A DNA stretch of 64,000 nt from Ptiloglossa arizonensis (Eukaryota; Arthropoda; Insecta; Hymenoptera; Colletidae): positions 22,958,543-23,022,542 of the forward strand of contig NC_135048.1 of the NCBI RefSeq assembly GCF_051014685.1, in the 5' to 3' direction. Below, piece by piece: positions 36,221-48,158 of this stretch. The number at the start of each line of letters is the position of its first letter. Position 1 is the first letter of the stretch. The position numbers and the translations under genes were made by a program. The notes beneath the pieces were generated by a model. It worked only from the letters and a program-made list of their open reading frames with translations. It did no database searches and was not told the origin of the DNA.

Positions 36221-39200
36221 CGTTGCCCCGTGGTGAACCAAGTCATCGAGAGAGAAAGATTCTATCAATTATCGATCGTTTGATCTTTGCGTGTGCAAGG
36301 TATGTATAAAAATGAAAATCGGAGCGAGGCTCGTCGAAGAAATTATAGGGTGTTTTCTTAACGAAAGGGTCCCTTCGTTCGCGGTGCACGAGTCCTTCGA
36401 AAACGATGGTAAAATGTTCGTAGGTATCCCCTCGATAAACAAACGTGTGTCTCCCTCCGTAAAGCGTATCGTGACGACGACCACCGATGAAAATTAGAAA
36501 AATTTGATATTTTCAATCGTATCTCCGCGAGAGTATCGTCAATCGATTGGCAAGACTCTCACGATGAAAATGAGTACAAACACGACCGTATTCGGATCAT
36601 TTTTGTTACACGTGATTGAGAGTTTTTTGACAAATTTTTCGTACAACGTTGTAAGCGAAAGTAGTCAAGTTTTCATCGGGAGAACGTTGTCTATTCATTG
36701 ATAACGTTCTCGAGAAGATTTAGAAATATGAAAGTTGTTTGTTTGTATCGATGACGTTGTCGTGGACAACTTTTGTTACATGTAATTGAGAATTTTTGAA
36801 AAATTTTTCGTACAACGTTGTAAGTGAAAGTAGTCCGAATATGGACGTGTTTGGTCTCATTTTCATCGGGAGAACGTTGTCTATCCATTGATAACATTCT
36901 CGAGGAGATACAATTAGATATATGAAAGTTGTTTGTTTACTACGGTGGTATCGTCACAGTGTCTCTTCTCGTCGTATTGGGTTCCAATCCGTGGTACGAA
37001 AGGTCGATTCCAGGAACAAATTCGCTACCTTCCCTCCTTATCAGGAACGGACAGTGTGTGGTTTATCGAGGGGAGACCACACGTGTGCCCTATTTGACTT
37101 TGTCCCCGAGTTATAGCTATTTCTATACTCCGTCAATGCGCAACTGCATGTCTATAGGGACTGTCGGGAATGGACACCTTCGACACGAATTTGTTGGGTA
37201 ACAATTAAATTGACAATTGCAATTAAAGTTCGTAATCGTTGGAAGTAACGATTAACTTGTTTAATTATGAAAATTAATTTCCGGTAGCAATTACGATCGA
37301 TTCATTATTCATTGAAATTTCAATTAACAATTCAACGACCGATCGAGTTCGTAGTCCGGGGAAATTATCGTTAGAATTATTTATTTCTATATTTACGAAT
37401 AAAAATGATTAATAATCCATTAATTTCGCCGATGTATTTGAAACTTTGTTAATATCAAAATAAAAAGTATTAAATATTGAAAAAGATCGTTAAATTCTTT
37501 TTCATAGAGAAAGGAGCTACGTCTTTGCCCCGCCCATTTTCGTGACGTTACTGTTTCCAACGATATACGATTACATAGAGAGTTTAAAAATAACTAAAAG
37601 CAAAGCGACCAAAACCGTAATATATTTCCTAGAACCCCCTAATTCGATCAATCAGTCGAGATATTGACGTAAAATTCACCTGCTGCTCCACAGAGTTATC
37701 GAGCATCGTACACAAATAGGTTACTAGAATTAATTATATTACGTATCATTAAAAGAGACCAGAGTACAAAAGTAGCTGCACCTGGTGAACAAGTTCAAAT
37801 TGGCCACTCGTTTGCATAAACTTTTACCATCGTACTCGTGTTCTCGATCCATCGCCGTAGCGGACCCACGTGTTTCGAAACACCCTGTATACGCAAATAT
37901 AATTTCATATTTTTCGGTGAAGTATGAGGTGTCTAAAAGTGAAACGAGAAAAGTATTCCTTCGATATCGATTGCGTAATTTCCAAGATACGTCTGAATTG
38001 ATCAAGTCGAATTAAAACTACCTAACCTAAAAATAAGGCACGTAGATAGGAATGTGATGTTCCTTTAAAAAATCTGACTCATCTGTTAGGAGAGTAAGAA
38101 ATCTAATAGTAAATTCCGTACGAAGTGTGTGGGGAAATCTCAATTTTTAGCAACACAGCGAATTTTGAGTTTTAGATGCCTCATATGGAACGACGTTGTA
38201 ACAATATGTAAACAGTATTGTAACAGTATTGCGAGGAATGTTTCAAAGATACGAATTAAAAATTTAGAGAGTAAGTATCTTATCATATCGGGGAGTTTGC
38301 TTTGTCCTTAATCAGAGATGCTCTATTCCGCCATTTTGTGCTACTCTACCATCGAAAACAATTTTTTGAAACGAACGTGAACAAAAACGTTAAACGAAAT
38401 GCACGCGGTGCTTTGAGAAACGTGTTGCGAGGTTTACAATTAAAATTAGAAATTTAATTGCTATTTAATTGTTAAATACATGTACCTGTTCGAAACTAGT
38501 AAAAAATGTATCGACGTTGATACTTGTTACCGTACGTTCACACGAACCAATTAACCCATTCTATTTACAACGTGGGCAGCACTTTGTTAATTAATTTAAT
38601 TTGTACACATAAATTTCACGTCACTCGTGGCTCCTTATTGGATCGGGTGATGAAGGTTGTGCTCAAAATTGCTTCACAAAATGGAAGGACAAGGTAACTC
38701 CAGCTCACGGTACCGAGAACAGGAATTGTTTGAGTGGTTAATTAACGAACAAAACTTTTATTATCCATTGTAACGTGTTTTTTCGAACTTCATAGGCGTT
38801 TTTGGGCGAGTATCTTAAGAAAATAAACTCTCAACGAAAAAAACGAATGAAAAGTTTGGTACTATAATAGTCAGTAGTTGCTAGTTTTATAGAGAGTAAA
38901 ATATTTCGTGGATCTCTTTGTTCTTAATGTAGTTCGATGAGTTTGGAATTAAATGAAAAAAAAAAATAATAATAATATATGTATAAACATACTTAAAAGC
39001 AAACTACTTTTCATCGATCGACCGAAAGTAAATACATCTTCGCGGATTAGCGACGTCTGAAGATTCACCGAGATATACAGAACATCAAAAACATATCGAG
39101 TCTTCGGGTCATATCGAAAATTATATATCTAATTTTTAGGTTACACCGGAAGTTGCATCGAGTTCTTGATTCGGGGTAGAAAATTATATCCAATTTTATG

Positions 39201-41320
39201 AAATAATCACACGTCACGTAAAAGCGTAAGAATTTTTTTGTAAATAGGGCCGGAAACGCTGTCAAATTTACAAATTGAAACACAATTTCTTCAATTAATC
39301 GTTAAAAATTCACTCACCAGGACTGGATTCGAAGTCGACGCGCGTTTTCGTAGCAAGTTTGTGATCGATTGTAAATCGTGACGAGTTATATTTGAGAAAT
39401 ATTATTTTTTTTAAACGCCATTGAATACCAATTTTCGAAATAAATTGAGCATACCTTCGTGAAAATATTGTCAACGGATTGGTTAGAATCCTTCGATGAA
39501 AATGAGTCAAGCGTGATCTTGGACTATTTTTAATTGTACGCGATTGCAAAATTTTCCAAAAATGATTCTTCTCGCTAATTAAAATAAAACTCGTCTTATT
39601 AAAATTCATAGAGTAGACTCACTCTGGTTACATAAAATCGAACAGTACTGGTCAACTAGCACCTTGGTCTTCAAAATGGCCACTCATTTAGGCCGAGAAA
39701 GATACAGTTTAGAAGATCTTAGTTAGTGTTTTTTTTTTTTTTTTTTAATTATACAAATGCACATTCAAGAATATTATTCGTTATTTCTCGAGTATTGAAT
39801 AGCTCGTCCAGACCTACAATTCGACACAATAGAATGACGCATTTCTACTTACTATCCTCTCTTCCTTTAAGAGCGTACAGCTTTCACTGTAAAATGTTAG
39901 ATATTCAAGTATTATTACTGTATAAAAGTTTCAAAATTTGTCGTCAATTAGGCTTGATTCCAAGCGATTAGAGAATTCTCAATTGAGCAAACCTATTGAA
40001 AAATGAATGTTATTATTTTAAGCTTCGACTTGAGGGACCGTATCAAATCTGAATAAAGTTCTTGTGTAAAATATATTGTTCGTCGTTTATTCGAAACACC
40101 TAAACGATATTTATAATTACTCGATTGTTTATAGGGGAATTTCTATAAAGCCCAAAATTCCTTCCATCGACAGAGTATATAATTGTATTGCATAACTCTC
40201 CCCTTTAGTAAAGTTAAATGGTTTTCAATTCTCATTTACGTCAGGCGATAACAATTACCCTTTTCTGTTTTTAATGCTATTATGAAGTCACATTTTTAAT
40301 TATTATACGTAATGAATAAAATCATTAAATTATCTAATCACTTTCTTAATAATTTAATAATTTCTTAAGGATATTCCACGAATAATTATTCAATAAATCG
40401 TTTAACGTTTCACACTTTAGACAAAATTTTTATAAATAAATCAGTACTTGTAAGAGTTATTAAGTTTCAACTTTATTGGCAGATTATTATAAATCTCCCC
40501 GAACAAGTATAAATACGTGCATGTAAATATACCGTTCTATTTATTACATTTTTACATATTATTTGAAATATCTTATCCGCGAATGTAAATTTCCTTGACG
40601 TTATACAAAATTTCATGCTACTTCGTAAAATGTTTGCAACAATATAATCTTCCACAAGTACTGGCAAGTTTCACAAGTTTTTCTTCCAGCAAAATCTAAT
40701 AAATCAATACAAATAGTATATTAATAATATATAAAATAATAGTAATATTAATAAAACATTTAAGAAATAAATGAATTTTATTACCCTTGCTTTTACCGAA
40801 CTCGTAATTATTTTGTCACACGATTTTTAAGATAAAACACAGGTGTGCCCAATTCATGGTAGAATTCACCAACGTTCACAAACTGTCAACAGTATGGATC
40901 TAAAAAGAATTAAATTGCACACATCGTATTATCAAAATGTGTAAATCGTTCACAGTAATTCTTATAATTTGAAATTATTCTCAAACATTTCATACCAAAT
41001 ACATATACAATCAATTAATATCGTAAGAGTTACGATCGGATCAAAATCAAGTGGCCGCTTAAAGTTACTACTTATAAGAGGTTATCCCCCACCATACTGC
41101 TTTTCGCCCCGCCCACTGTCACACGTAACGAATAGGAAGCGGAAAAAGAGGTAAGTTAACTTAATATATCATACGCATCGTTTTCAAGTCAATGTCACTT
41201 CACTCTCTTAAGTTTACTAATTATAAGCTTACTAATTCTAATTTAGTTCACTCTGTACAAAGCAATTCGTATCGAAAATCAACGATTAAAGATAAATCTT
41301 ACTAAACCTTAAAATGTGTA
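36221..41320. other. Downstream of Rgk; gene-free
   Basis: The first part is probably Rgk 3' UTR (AATAAA-like signals near 37398 and 37460), but the end cannot be fixed. It holds an old duplication at 36601-36942 with a third, diverged relative at about 39440-39570 (shared GATGAAAATGAGT). On the minus strand TACAGGGTGTTTCGAAACAC lies near 37867-37886, an end-like sequence of interspersed elements. No coding region was supported. Confidence 0.55.
36601..36942. repeat. About 170-bp duplicated segment
   Basis: Two diverged tandem copies share TTTTTCGTACAACGTTGTAA, TTTTCATCGGGAGAACGTTG and ATGAAAGTTGTTTGTTT in the same order. The second copy carries extra sequence near 36838-36858. Confidence 0.9.
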
Positions 41321-41706
41321 AATACTTTTTTCAAATAAATTTTCATACATTAAATTCCAATATATTATTTCGTATAAATACTTTTTTCAATTAAATTCTC
41401 ATACGTTAAATTCCAATATATTATTTCGTATAAATACTTTTTTCAAATAAATTTTCATACGTTAAATTCCAATATATTATTTCGTATAAATACTTTTTTC
41501 AAATAAATTCTCATACGTTAAATTCCAATATATTGTTTCGTATAAATACTTTTTTCAAATAAATTCTCATACGTTAAATTCCAATATATTATTTCGTATA
41601 AATACTTTTTTCAAATAAATTCTCATACGTTAAATTCCAATATATTATTTCGTATAAATACTTTTTTCAAATAAATTTTCATACGTTAAATTCCAATATA
41701 TTATTT
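41321..41706. repeat. 56-bp tandem repeat, about seven copies
   Basis: CGTATAAATACTTTTTTCAA recurs every 56 bp (for example 41371 and 41427), with ATTCCAATATATTATTT in each unit. Copies are almost identical, suggesting recent expansion. It ends about 28 bp from the stop codon of the Pro/Cys-rich exon. Confidence 0.96.
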
Positions 41707-41733
41707 TCCTCCCATCCCTGGCCGAAACACTAT

Positions 41734-42046
41734 CTACGTAAAACATAATTTTATTTTACAAAAAGGTTGCGCACCACTGCTGCACATAGACTCACTTGGG
41801 TAACAGGGCAATGGACAACAAGGTGGACAACAAGGTTTCGAGGGTGGTGGTGGTGGTTGTGGACACTTCGGTGGCGGTGGTGCGGGCAAAGGACCGATAC
41901 AACAAGGACCAGGTGCCATAGGAGGCACAGAACAAGGAGGTGGAGGACAGCAAGGTCCCGGAGGAGGCATTAGAGCAGGCATCTCTTCAATCCTCGGTGG
42001 CAATAACAAGGTGCACACAGGTGGCGGTGGTAATTTCGGACATCGA
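41734..42046 (-). CDS. Pro/Cys-rich protein, probable last exon
   Basis: A minus-strand frame entered through a good acceptor (TTTATTTACAG, exon from 42046) encodes about 104 residues. It is dominated by CCPP, PPPP and PCC runs, for example PPPGPCCPPPPC and KPCCPPCCPLPC, and ends KLCFT then stop. The composition resembles keratin-associated or sperm Cys/Pro-rich proteins, but no family could be assigned. The frame is also open upstream of the acceptor as far as 42096, so a start without splicing is possible. If spliced, the first exon would need to end with two bases of a codon, which the candidate exon at 43103-43342 could supply. The 56-bp array lies immediately downstream. Confidence 0.55.
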
Positions 42047-42323
42047 CTGTAAATAAACACAATGGAACCTCTGTTATCCGTACTGTTGTTACGCAAATGC
42101 TGCGATATTAGAACGATATATAATTTTTAATTACAAGACACTGTTTCAACGAAGACGAAATTACTCGAAACAATGTCGGTATTGGTGACTTGCTTGTTTT
42201 CTGATTTATAAGAGAAGTTATTTTCCCTGAATTATTTACCCTTCCTCTGGACCGTTTAAAATGTTGCGGATTCCTCGAAACGTTGTGTCATTTTCCAGAA
42301 ATTACGCTAATTAAATTTTCAAG

Positions 42324-42455
42324 ATGTTGAACAAAAATATTAATTCACCGAATGCCGTTACACTGCACAATGCTCGCGAAGTCGATTATTTAGCAAATGG
42401 AACTTTGTCCGCGGATGAACACTATTATTTGCAACGAAAGCAAGAAAATGTATAG
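42324..42455 (+). CDS. Candidate 43-residue small ORF
   Basis: ATG at 42324 opens a 43-codon frame: MLNKNINSPNAVTLHNARE, then acidic and aromatic residues (VDYLANG, DEHYYLQRKQE), ending at TAG 42453. Codon choice looks more coding-like than the surrounding DNA. A strong polypyrimidine tract and CTGTAG lie about 35 bp downstream, after which a frame RIQLEDECN then stop continues in phase. However, a 36-nt intron would be unusually short. A second open frame at 42539-42727 ends REKEMEYVNMLDEIQKRDN and might belong to the same transcript. I do not recognise the protein. Confidence 0.3.
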   Translation: MLNKNINSPNAVTLHNAREVDYLANGTLSADEHYYLQRKQENV

Positions 42456-43102
42456 TATTACAATTAGTAGTTTTTTTTACTGTAGAGAATACAACTTGAA
42501 GACGAGTGTAATTAAAACACTCTTGAAATATTCTGAATTTGTATATGGTTAATAATAATAATTCGCGTAAATGTTTACTGAATTGTGGTAATTTTTTGTA
42601 CACGATGATTAAAACAATATGGAACTATGTACGTGAAAAAGAAATGGAATATGTGAATATGCTAGACGAAATACAGAAGAGAGATAATTTATATAAATAT
42701 TACATATTTGGCACTAATAATAGATGAACCCTAGAAAATTTTAACAATTTATTAGAATAGCTACATTCTTCAAAAAAATTCGTAATTTTGTGCTGGTAAA
42801 ATGTTCCAAGTTCCACTAATAAAAAAGGATGGAACATAATTACAATATTTTCTGAAATTTATAAATTTGATAGAACTGCAAATAATGTACAAAGACAATT
42901 TTTCTACATTTATTAGATTTATTAGATTATTGAATACGGTTACTAAAATCATAATTCTTAAACAAAGAATTACCATTTTAGAAAATTGGTATTTTTATTT
43001 CTCAAATTTTATGCAATATTTCTTGTACGATTCCAATTACTGACAAAATAATTATATTATTTTGTATTTATTTTAATTTTTACATCTAATATTGCTGAAA
43101 TT

Positions 43103-43342
43103 TTATTCCAGTCCGGTCGATAACGTTGGAAGTGATACGAAATTGGTAAAGAAGCCTCCAAACCGTCGATAAATGTGAGACCAAAAAACATTACTCGTAA
43201 CGTCTATTTTATACCTCATCTGTGCGTTAAGATGATCATAATAAACATGAACGTACCAACACTCGATCGCACAAAGTAAATATTTCAGTTCTTCCATGTC
43301 GTCCCAACATAACTTTGATTTCTTGCTACCCCTACGACTCAT
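43103..43342 (-). CDS. Hypothetical 79-residue ORF or first exon
   Basis: ATG at 43342 starts MSRRGSKKSKLCWDDMEELK, followed by a Cys/Trp/Tyr-rich part (AIECWYVHVYYDH). The frame stays open to 43103. After codon 43 there is a GTATAA donor-like site in phase 2, which would join in frame to the Pro/Cys-rich exon at 42046. The ATG faces that of MPC2 with 364 bp between them, a plausible divergent promoter. No family recognised. Confidence 0.4.
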   Translation of the reverse strand: MSRRGSKKSKLCWDDMEELKYLLCAIECWYVHVYYDHLNAQMRYKIDVTSNVFWSHIYRRFGGFFTNFVSLPTLSTGLE

Positions 43343-43706
43343 TTTGAACTCGGCATGAAATTATTCTACTACGTGATGATATTTATACCATTTACTATGT
43401 TAATATTTGATTAAGTATATTTACGCCATTGCACGAAATATAATTTAGAATTTTTCTTCCTACCAGAAATGTCACGCTGACCTGAGTGTAATGTAAAAAA
43501 AATTAAAAACATTCTCGAATCGCGATCATTATGAAAAATTAATTACTACAAAAAATATAGGCATTTGTTATTTTTTCCTATTGATAAATATTTTAGTATA
43601 AAACTATTTTTATATACATATACAAAATGTTCGTTCCCGCAAGCTCCAAATTGCAACACTGAATAATATTTAATAGATATTTAGAAATTACCACTTTTAT
43701 TTTGCA
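43343..43706. promoter_or_regulatory. Inferred divergent promoter region
   Basis: An AT-rich 364-bp gap between the ATG of the hypothetical minus ORF and the MPC2 ATG. No TATA box or strong consensus element was recognised; the assignment rests on gene orientation only. Confidence 0.35.
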
Positions 43707-44208
43707 ATGCGTTTGCCAAAAAAGAAGAGTGCTTATTACAATTTAATGATGCGAATAGCCTGTCTCTTACCGGAAAAATTTCGTCCAGTTTTCTTACATC
43801 CTGCAGGTTTAAAATAATTCCGATAAACATCTATTAACAGTATAACCTACCAGTACTTCTATTAATATAGGTCCAACAACTGTATTTTTTTGGGCGCCAA
43901 CAATGAAATGGGGTTTAGTAATAGCAGGACTAGCAGATATTAATCGACCCCCAAATACCATCTCTCTCGGCCAAACTGCAAGTCTTATGGTTACTGGAGC
44001 TATATGGTCTAGGTATTTTTAAATTATATCAAGTTCTTTGTACAAATTTTATGACAATATGTACACTAATTATTTATCCACTAGATATTCGTTAGTAATT
44101 GTTCCAAAGAATTACAACCTGTTTAGCGTCAATGCATTTACATGTTTAACAGGAACATATAATTTTATAAGAGGGTCTTTATATCAATTGAAGAAGTACT
44201 TAGAATAG
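43707..44208 (+). CDS. Mpc2: Mitochondrial pyruvate carrier subunit 2
   Basis: Three exons, 43707-43806, 43871-44012 and 44085-44208, give 121 aa, the usual family length. Diagnostic stretches are LPEKFRPVFLHPAG, FFWAPTMKWGLVIAGLAD and IWSRYSLVIVPKNYNLFSVN, which together identify MPC2 rather than MPC1. MPC2 pairs with MPC1 in the inner mitochondrial membrane to import pyruvate. The ATG at 43707 (MRLPKKKSAYYNL) was preferred over the in-frame ATGs at 43746 and 43749 because it gives the family's basic N-terminal segment. The introns are short (64 and 72 bp). The gene converges on PPWD1, with only 93 bp between stop codons. Confidence 0.95.
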
Positions 44209-44269
44209 TATTTTAAGAAAAACACAGATAGAACATTGTAAAAACAGAGATTTACGAAAAGATATTGTG

Positions 44270-44279
44270 TTTATTTATT
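44270..44279 (-). terminator. Polyadenylation signal of PPWD1
   Basis: Two overlapping AATAAA hexamers on the minus strand lie 23-32 bp after the PPWD1 stop. They sit inside the gap to the MPC2 stop, so the two mature 3' ends probably overlap. Confidence 0.6.
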
Positions 44280-44301
44280 TAGAATGTATTTATTCAAAAT
44301 A

Positions 44302-47025
44302 TTATTTTACACTGACACTAACTATTCGAATGTCATCGTAAGGTTTGTCAGTTTTTGGATTTGTCTTTACTTGACTGATATTTTGTACAACTTCCATTCC
44401 TTTTACTATCCTGCCAAATACTGTATGCTTATTATCCAACCAAGGCTAAAAGAAATATTAAATTAATATTAGACAACGTAAATATGTTACTACACTGATA
44501 GTAGAATAAAATTGAAAGAATAACGTATAAAATACTTTTAACTTACAGTTGGTGTTAATGTAATAAAAAACTGGCTGCCATTTGTATTCGGCCCCGCATT
44601 CGCCATACTTAAAGTGTATGGTCTGTCGTGTTTTAAATGTGGCCTAAATTCATCCTCGAATTCGTCTCCCCAAATACTTTCTCCACCAGTACCAGTTCCA
44701 GTGGGATCACCAGTCTGAATCATAAACCCTTTAATCACTCTATGAAATACGTGTCCATTGTAATAGCCATTTTTCGCATGAACACAGAAGTTCTCTACTG
44801 TCTTTGGAACATCTTTGCCGAAAAGATTCACGTGAATATCTCCGAGAGTTGTATGAACAATCGCAGTATCGAAAATCTTTTGCATGTTTGTAGCTTCTGT
44901 GGAAGAAATAATATCTTCTTTGGATGGCCGTTCATTGAAAACGTCTCTGTCGCACTCTTGACTTTTAGTATCTTCTGGTTCTCGTCTTGTGAACATGTAA
45001 AATCTATTTTTCTTATGAGCTGTACAGAAGAGAGTAGGATCAGGACGATTTAGTTCCAATGTTGGATTTTCTGAAGCTTCCATTTCTACAGTCACAGCAG
45101 CTGTAGTTTTTCTTGCTTTGCCCTGTGTTCGTTTTAAATACATAGAAATTATTACAAATAACAGTTCAATTGCAGACGTACATAAATATTATATAATATT
45201 TTAACTGCATAAATACTTGAAACAGAGCTAGTTGCATAGGACGAATATTTTCAGGTTTTCCCATAATTCTAATACATCGATTTGTATACAAATTTACAAG
45301 TTTTACACCTAACATTGTGCTATATAAAACCATGTAACCAGATTCGTCGAAAACTATATTTCCCAAATTCGTCTCCGTTTTATCCAATTCCCTTTCAACT
45401 GCCATTCTGAAAATTACATTAAAACATAAGAAAATAATATTTTAATTTCTTTCACTATACTACCTTTTTAAATCATATTGTACCTTCGTCCAAATTCCAT
45501 ATTTGGTAGTTGTTGTGTCATTTGTTGTAATTCAGAAAATCTTTGTAATGTTTCATCAAATACTCTATACAGTTTCCCAGTATGAAAATTGAAAACTCTA
45601 ACTTTTCTGTCTCCACTGAGAGAAGCAAACTTTTTGCCATCTGGTGATACTGCTAATCCACATGGATAAGTCTTATTTTTTGCAAATTCAAATAAATCTG
45701 TGTCCAGCTTTGAATCAAATGTAACACATCTGGGAAACTTATATTCCATTTTTGGTCCTGTCCAGTATTCTAAAATGCCTGCTTTATCTACAGAAATACA
45801 TGTTTCGTATACAGGATTATACTGCAAATAATTAAAATTTATACAAAAATTGTTATACAAAATGCTTAAAGTACAATACTTGTGTTAATTTTTCTTACTT
45901 TCATAGCAACAACAGGCTTAGTATGTAGTTTTTCAAAGACATGTAATGGCACCCCAGTCCCCTGTCCATCATAAATAAAAATTTTATTTGAATCTTGAGC
46001 TGAAACTGCTACAGCAGGTATTGCATCACCAGGTGAATATATCCATTCACAACAAAGAGGTACAACCTCCAGTTTTATCATATTAATCATATCTAGAATA
46101 AAATTTTAACTTATCAGATAATCAAAGATCAGATTGCAAATACTAGACAATCTTAAAAAATATATATAATGCTTACCAAAATTGATAACATCAAAAATTT
46201 TTATTGTTTTGTCTAAACTAACTGTACATGCATGGACACCGTTACAACTAGCTGCCATAGATTGTATGGCCATTAAATGTGCACGAAAATGTTTTACAAA
46301 TTCAATGAGCTCTTCCTGTTTTTTCCAAAATTTAACATGCCCGTCTGAACTAGCCGTTATCACAAAATTTGATCTGAAGAGATATAAGAAACCAGATTAT
46401 ACTTATTATTATGATCCCAAGCTGTCATTAGTACATAGCAATAAATATAATAACAAATACTAACTTTGTTACTAAAATATGAGTAATTACATCCCTGTGC
46501 ATATAAGATTTTTCGTAACATTCGCAACATGGTAAATTATCTATATACACTTGTTCATATTCCAAAACTGCAAAATTTACAGAATAATACAATTAAGCAA
46601 ATAAATTACATTAATATAAGAATATAGAAATTTACACGTAAGGAACTTTATAAAAAATTTGTTATGTCTTTTAAGTTTAAGTTGTTCGTTAAATATATAA
46701 TTTTATATAATATATTAAAATAAAACAGTTTGAATACGCAGATATTTTCTATAAATAATATAACGTAACCTCAAATTTTTTCTTCGTATATAATTATGGA
46801 ATAAAATAATACTAGTATTTCAAATTAAACAAAAATTGAAAGACAGATGAGAAGAAAATAATTTTTTATTTAACATATTTATAAAAATATCAAAATTAAA
46901 ATAACAGGTATAGGTTACAAACGTAAACCTTTTTGTTTCTTTTGAGGTACAGCTTCCGAAGGTAATGGTCCGACCCAATCATCCTCGTTATCACTATCAC
47001 TATGTTCCCTTTTGGTACCTGACAT
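44302..47025 (-). CDS. PPWD1: Spliceosome-associated cyclophilin with WD repeats (PPWD1)
   Basis: Eight minus-strand exons: 47025-46929, 46567-46465, 46373-46177, 46092-45899, 45821-45484, 45406-45217, 45122-44547 and 44445-44302. All phases agree, giving 612 aa against about 646 in human. An acidic N-terminus ([20 protein letters not shown]) is followed by WD repeats ([40 protein letters not shown]). A C-terminal cyclophilin domain spans about residues 459-612, with [14 protein letters not shown] (catalytic Arg near 501), [17 protein letters not shown] and the closing [11 protein letters not shown]. It is a peptidyl-prolyl isomerase of the activated spliceosome. The start Met is at the same place relative to DDWVGPLP as in orthologues. 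The 5' end is divergent with NAA50 and the 3' end convergent with MPC2. Confidence 0.96.
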
Positions 47026-48158
47026 TATTGTTGATATAAAAGAAGAAACTTATAAACAAAAAAAGTATATTTGAACCTGATGTTTACTACACACTGCGAG
47101 CGGCAAAGTAACTCAAACGTAACACAAACTAATTCCAGTTACGTGATTTCGATCAGAATGGAATTATTAAAAAATATCGACACATCTTTTCAATAATTTT
47201 CTTAATCTATCATTAACAGTGTATATATATACAATTTTTATAATAGTTTAGTATATAAGTATATATACTTTCATATTCTTTTTTCTGTTTTAAAAACATT
47301 TAAATTCAAACTAAACCGAAGACGTTTTATAATTAATTGGAAAATTTGACTAATATTTCTATGCGTTAGATAAATTCTACAATTCAATTTGTGTTAATTT
47401 TATTCATCTATCTCAATATATTTTAAATGTATAAAGTATGTGCTAAAAATTGTTTGAAATTCTATATTTCGAAATTTTATACTAATTGTGACAAAAACAT
47501 TATTCAGCTTATATACATTTAAATTTATAAAAACAGTCTGTAATTTTATTTTTGTATCTATAAATAAATGTATGTTTAATATGATAATAAAATTGAAACA
47601 TACTTTTAAACTGCATTAACCGTTCTGTAATTGTACTTGATAATTGAAAACATTTTTAACACTTATTAATACTATAATAAAATGCGCAATAACATGATTA
47701 CAACATTCATTCTTTTAAAAATAAATCATCCTTTAAAATCGAACAAAGTAATTTATTAAGTCATTACATTTTATTTATTTAAAATTTTGCAGATATATTG
47801 AATCTATTTTTAATTTAAATATTACTTATAATTCAAATTACAATATGAATTAAACTTTAGTCATATTTGTTTTATAAATATATTTATATAAAAGCTCTAT
47901 ATATGTGTTACTATTAAAATTTATTTACTCAAAGAAAAGCTGTTACGTATTCTTAAACCTATCAAAATTTGAAGAAGCAAGTATATATTTAACCTACTCT
48001 ACTAATAAGATTTCAGAGTGAGGAGAATAAAGCGGCACGACTAGTGCATCGTTCATAAAACGTTATTTGTTAACTCTTTTTCGTATAAAACTATTAGTGT
48101 CAAAATTTATTGTTACTGTTTATTCTAGAAACCTTAGGAAACTCTGGCATTTCCTAAT
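47026..48158. other. Divergent intergenic region between PPWD1 and NAA50
   Basis: 1.13 kb of extremely AT-rich DNA between two start codons that point away from each other. It must hold both 5' UTRs and promoters, but no TATA-type or other core element stood out. No coding sequence seen. Confidence 0.7.

Noticed and set aside
39315..39335. GGATTCGAA as a tRNA T-loop
   Set aside because: No paired acceptor or anticodon arms on either side.
41767..41973. Plus-strand Trp/Arg/Thr-rich frame of 68 codons
   Set aside because: It is the antisense shadow of the Pro/Cys-rich exon.
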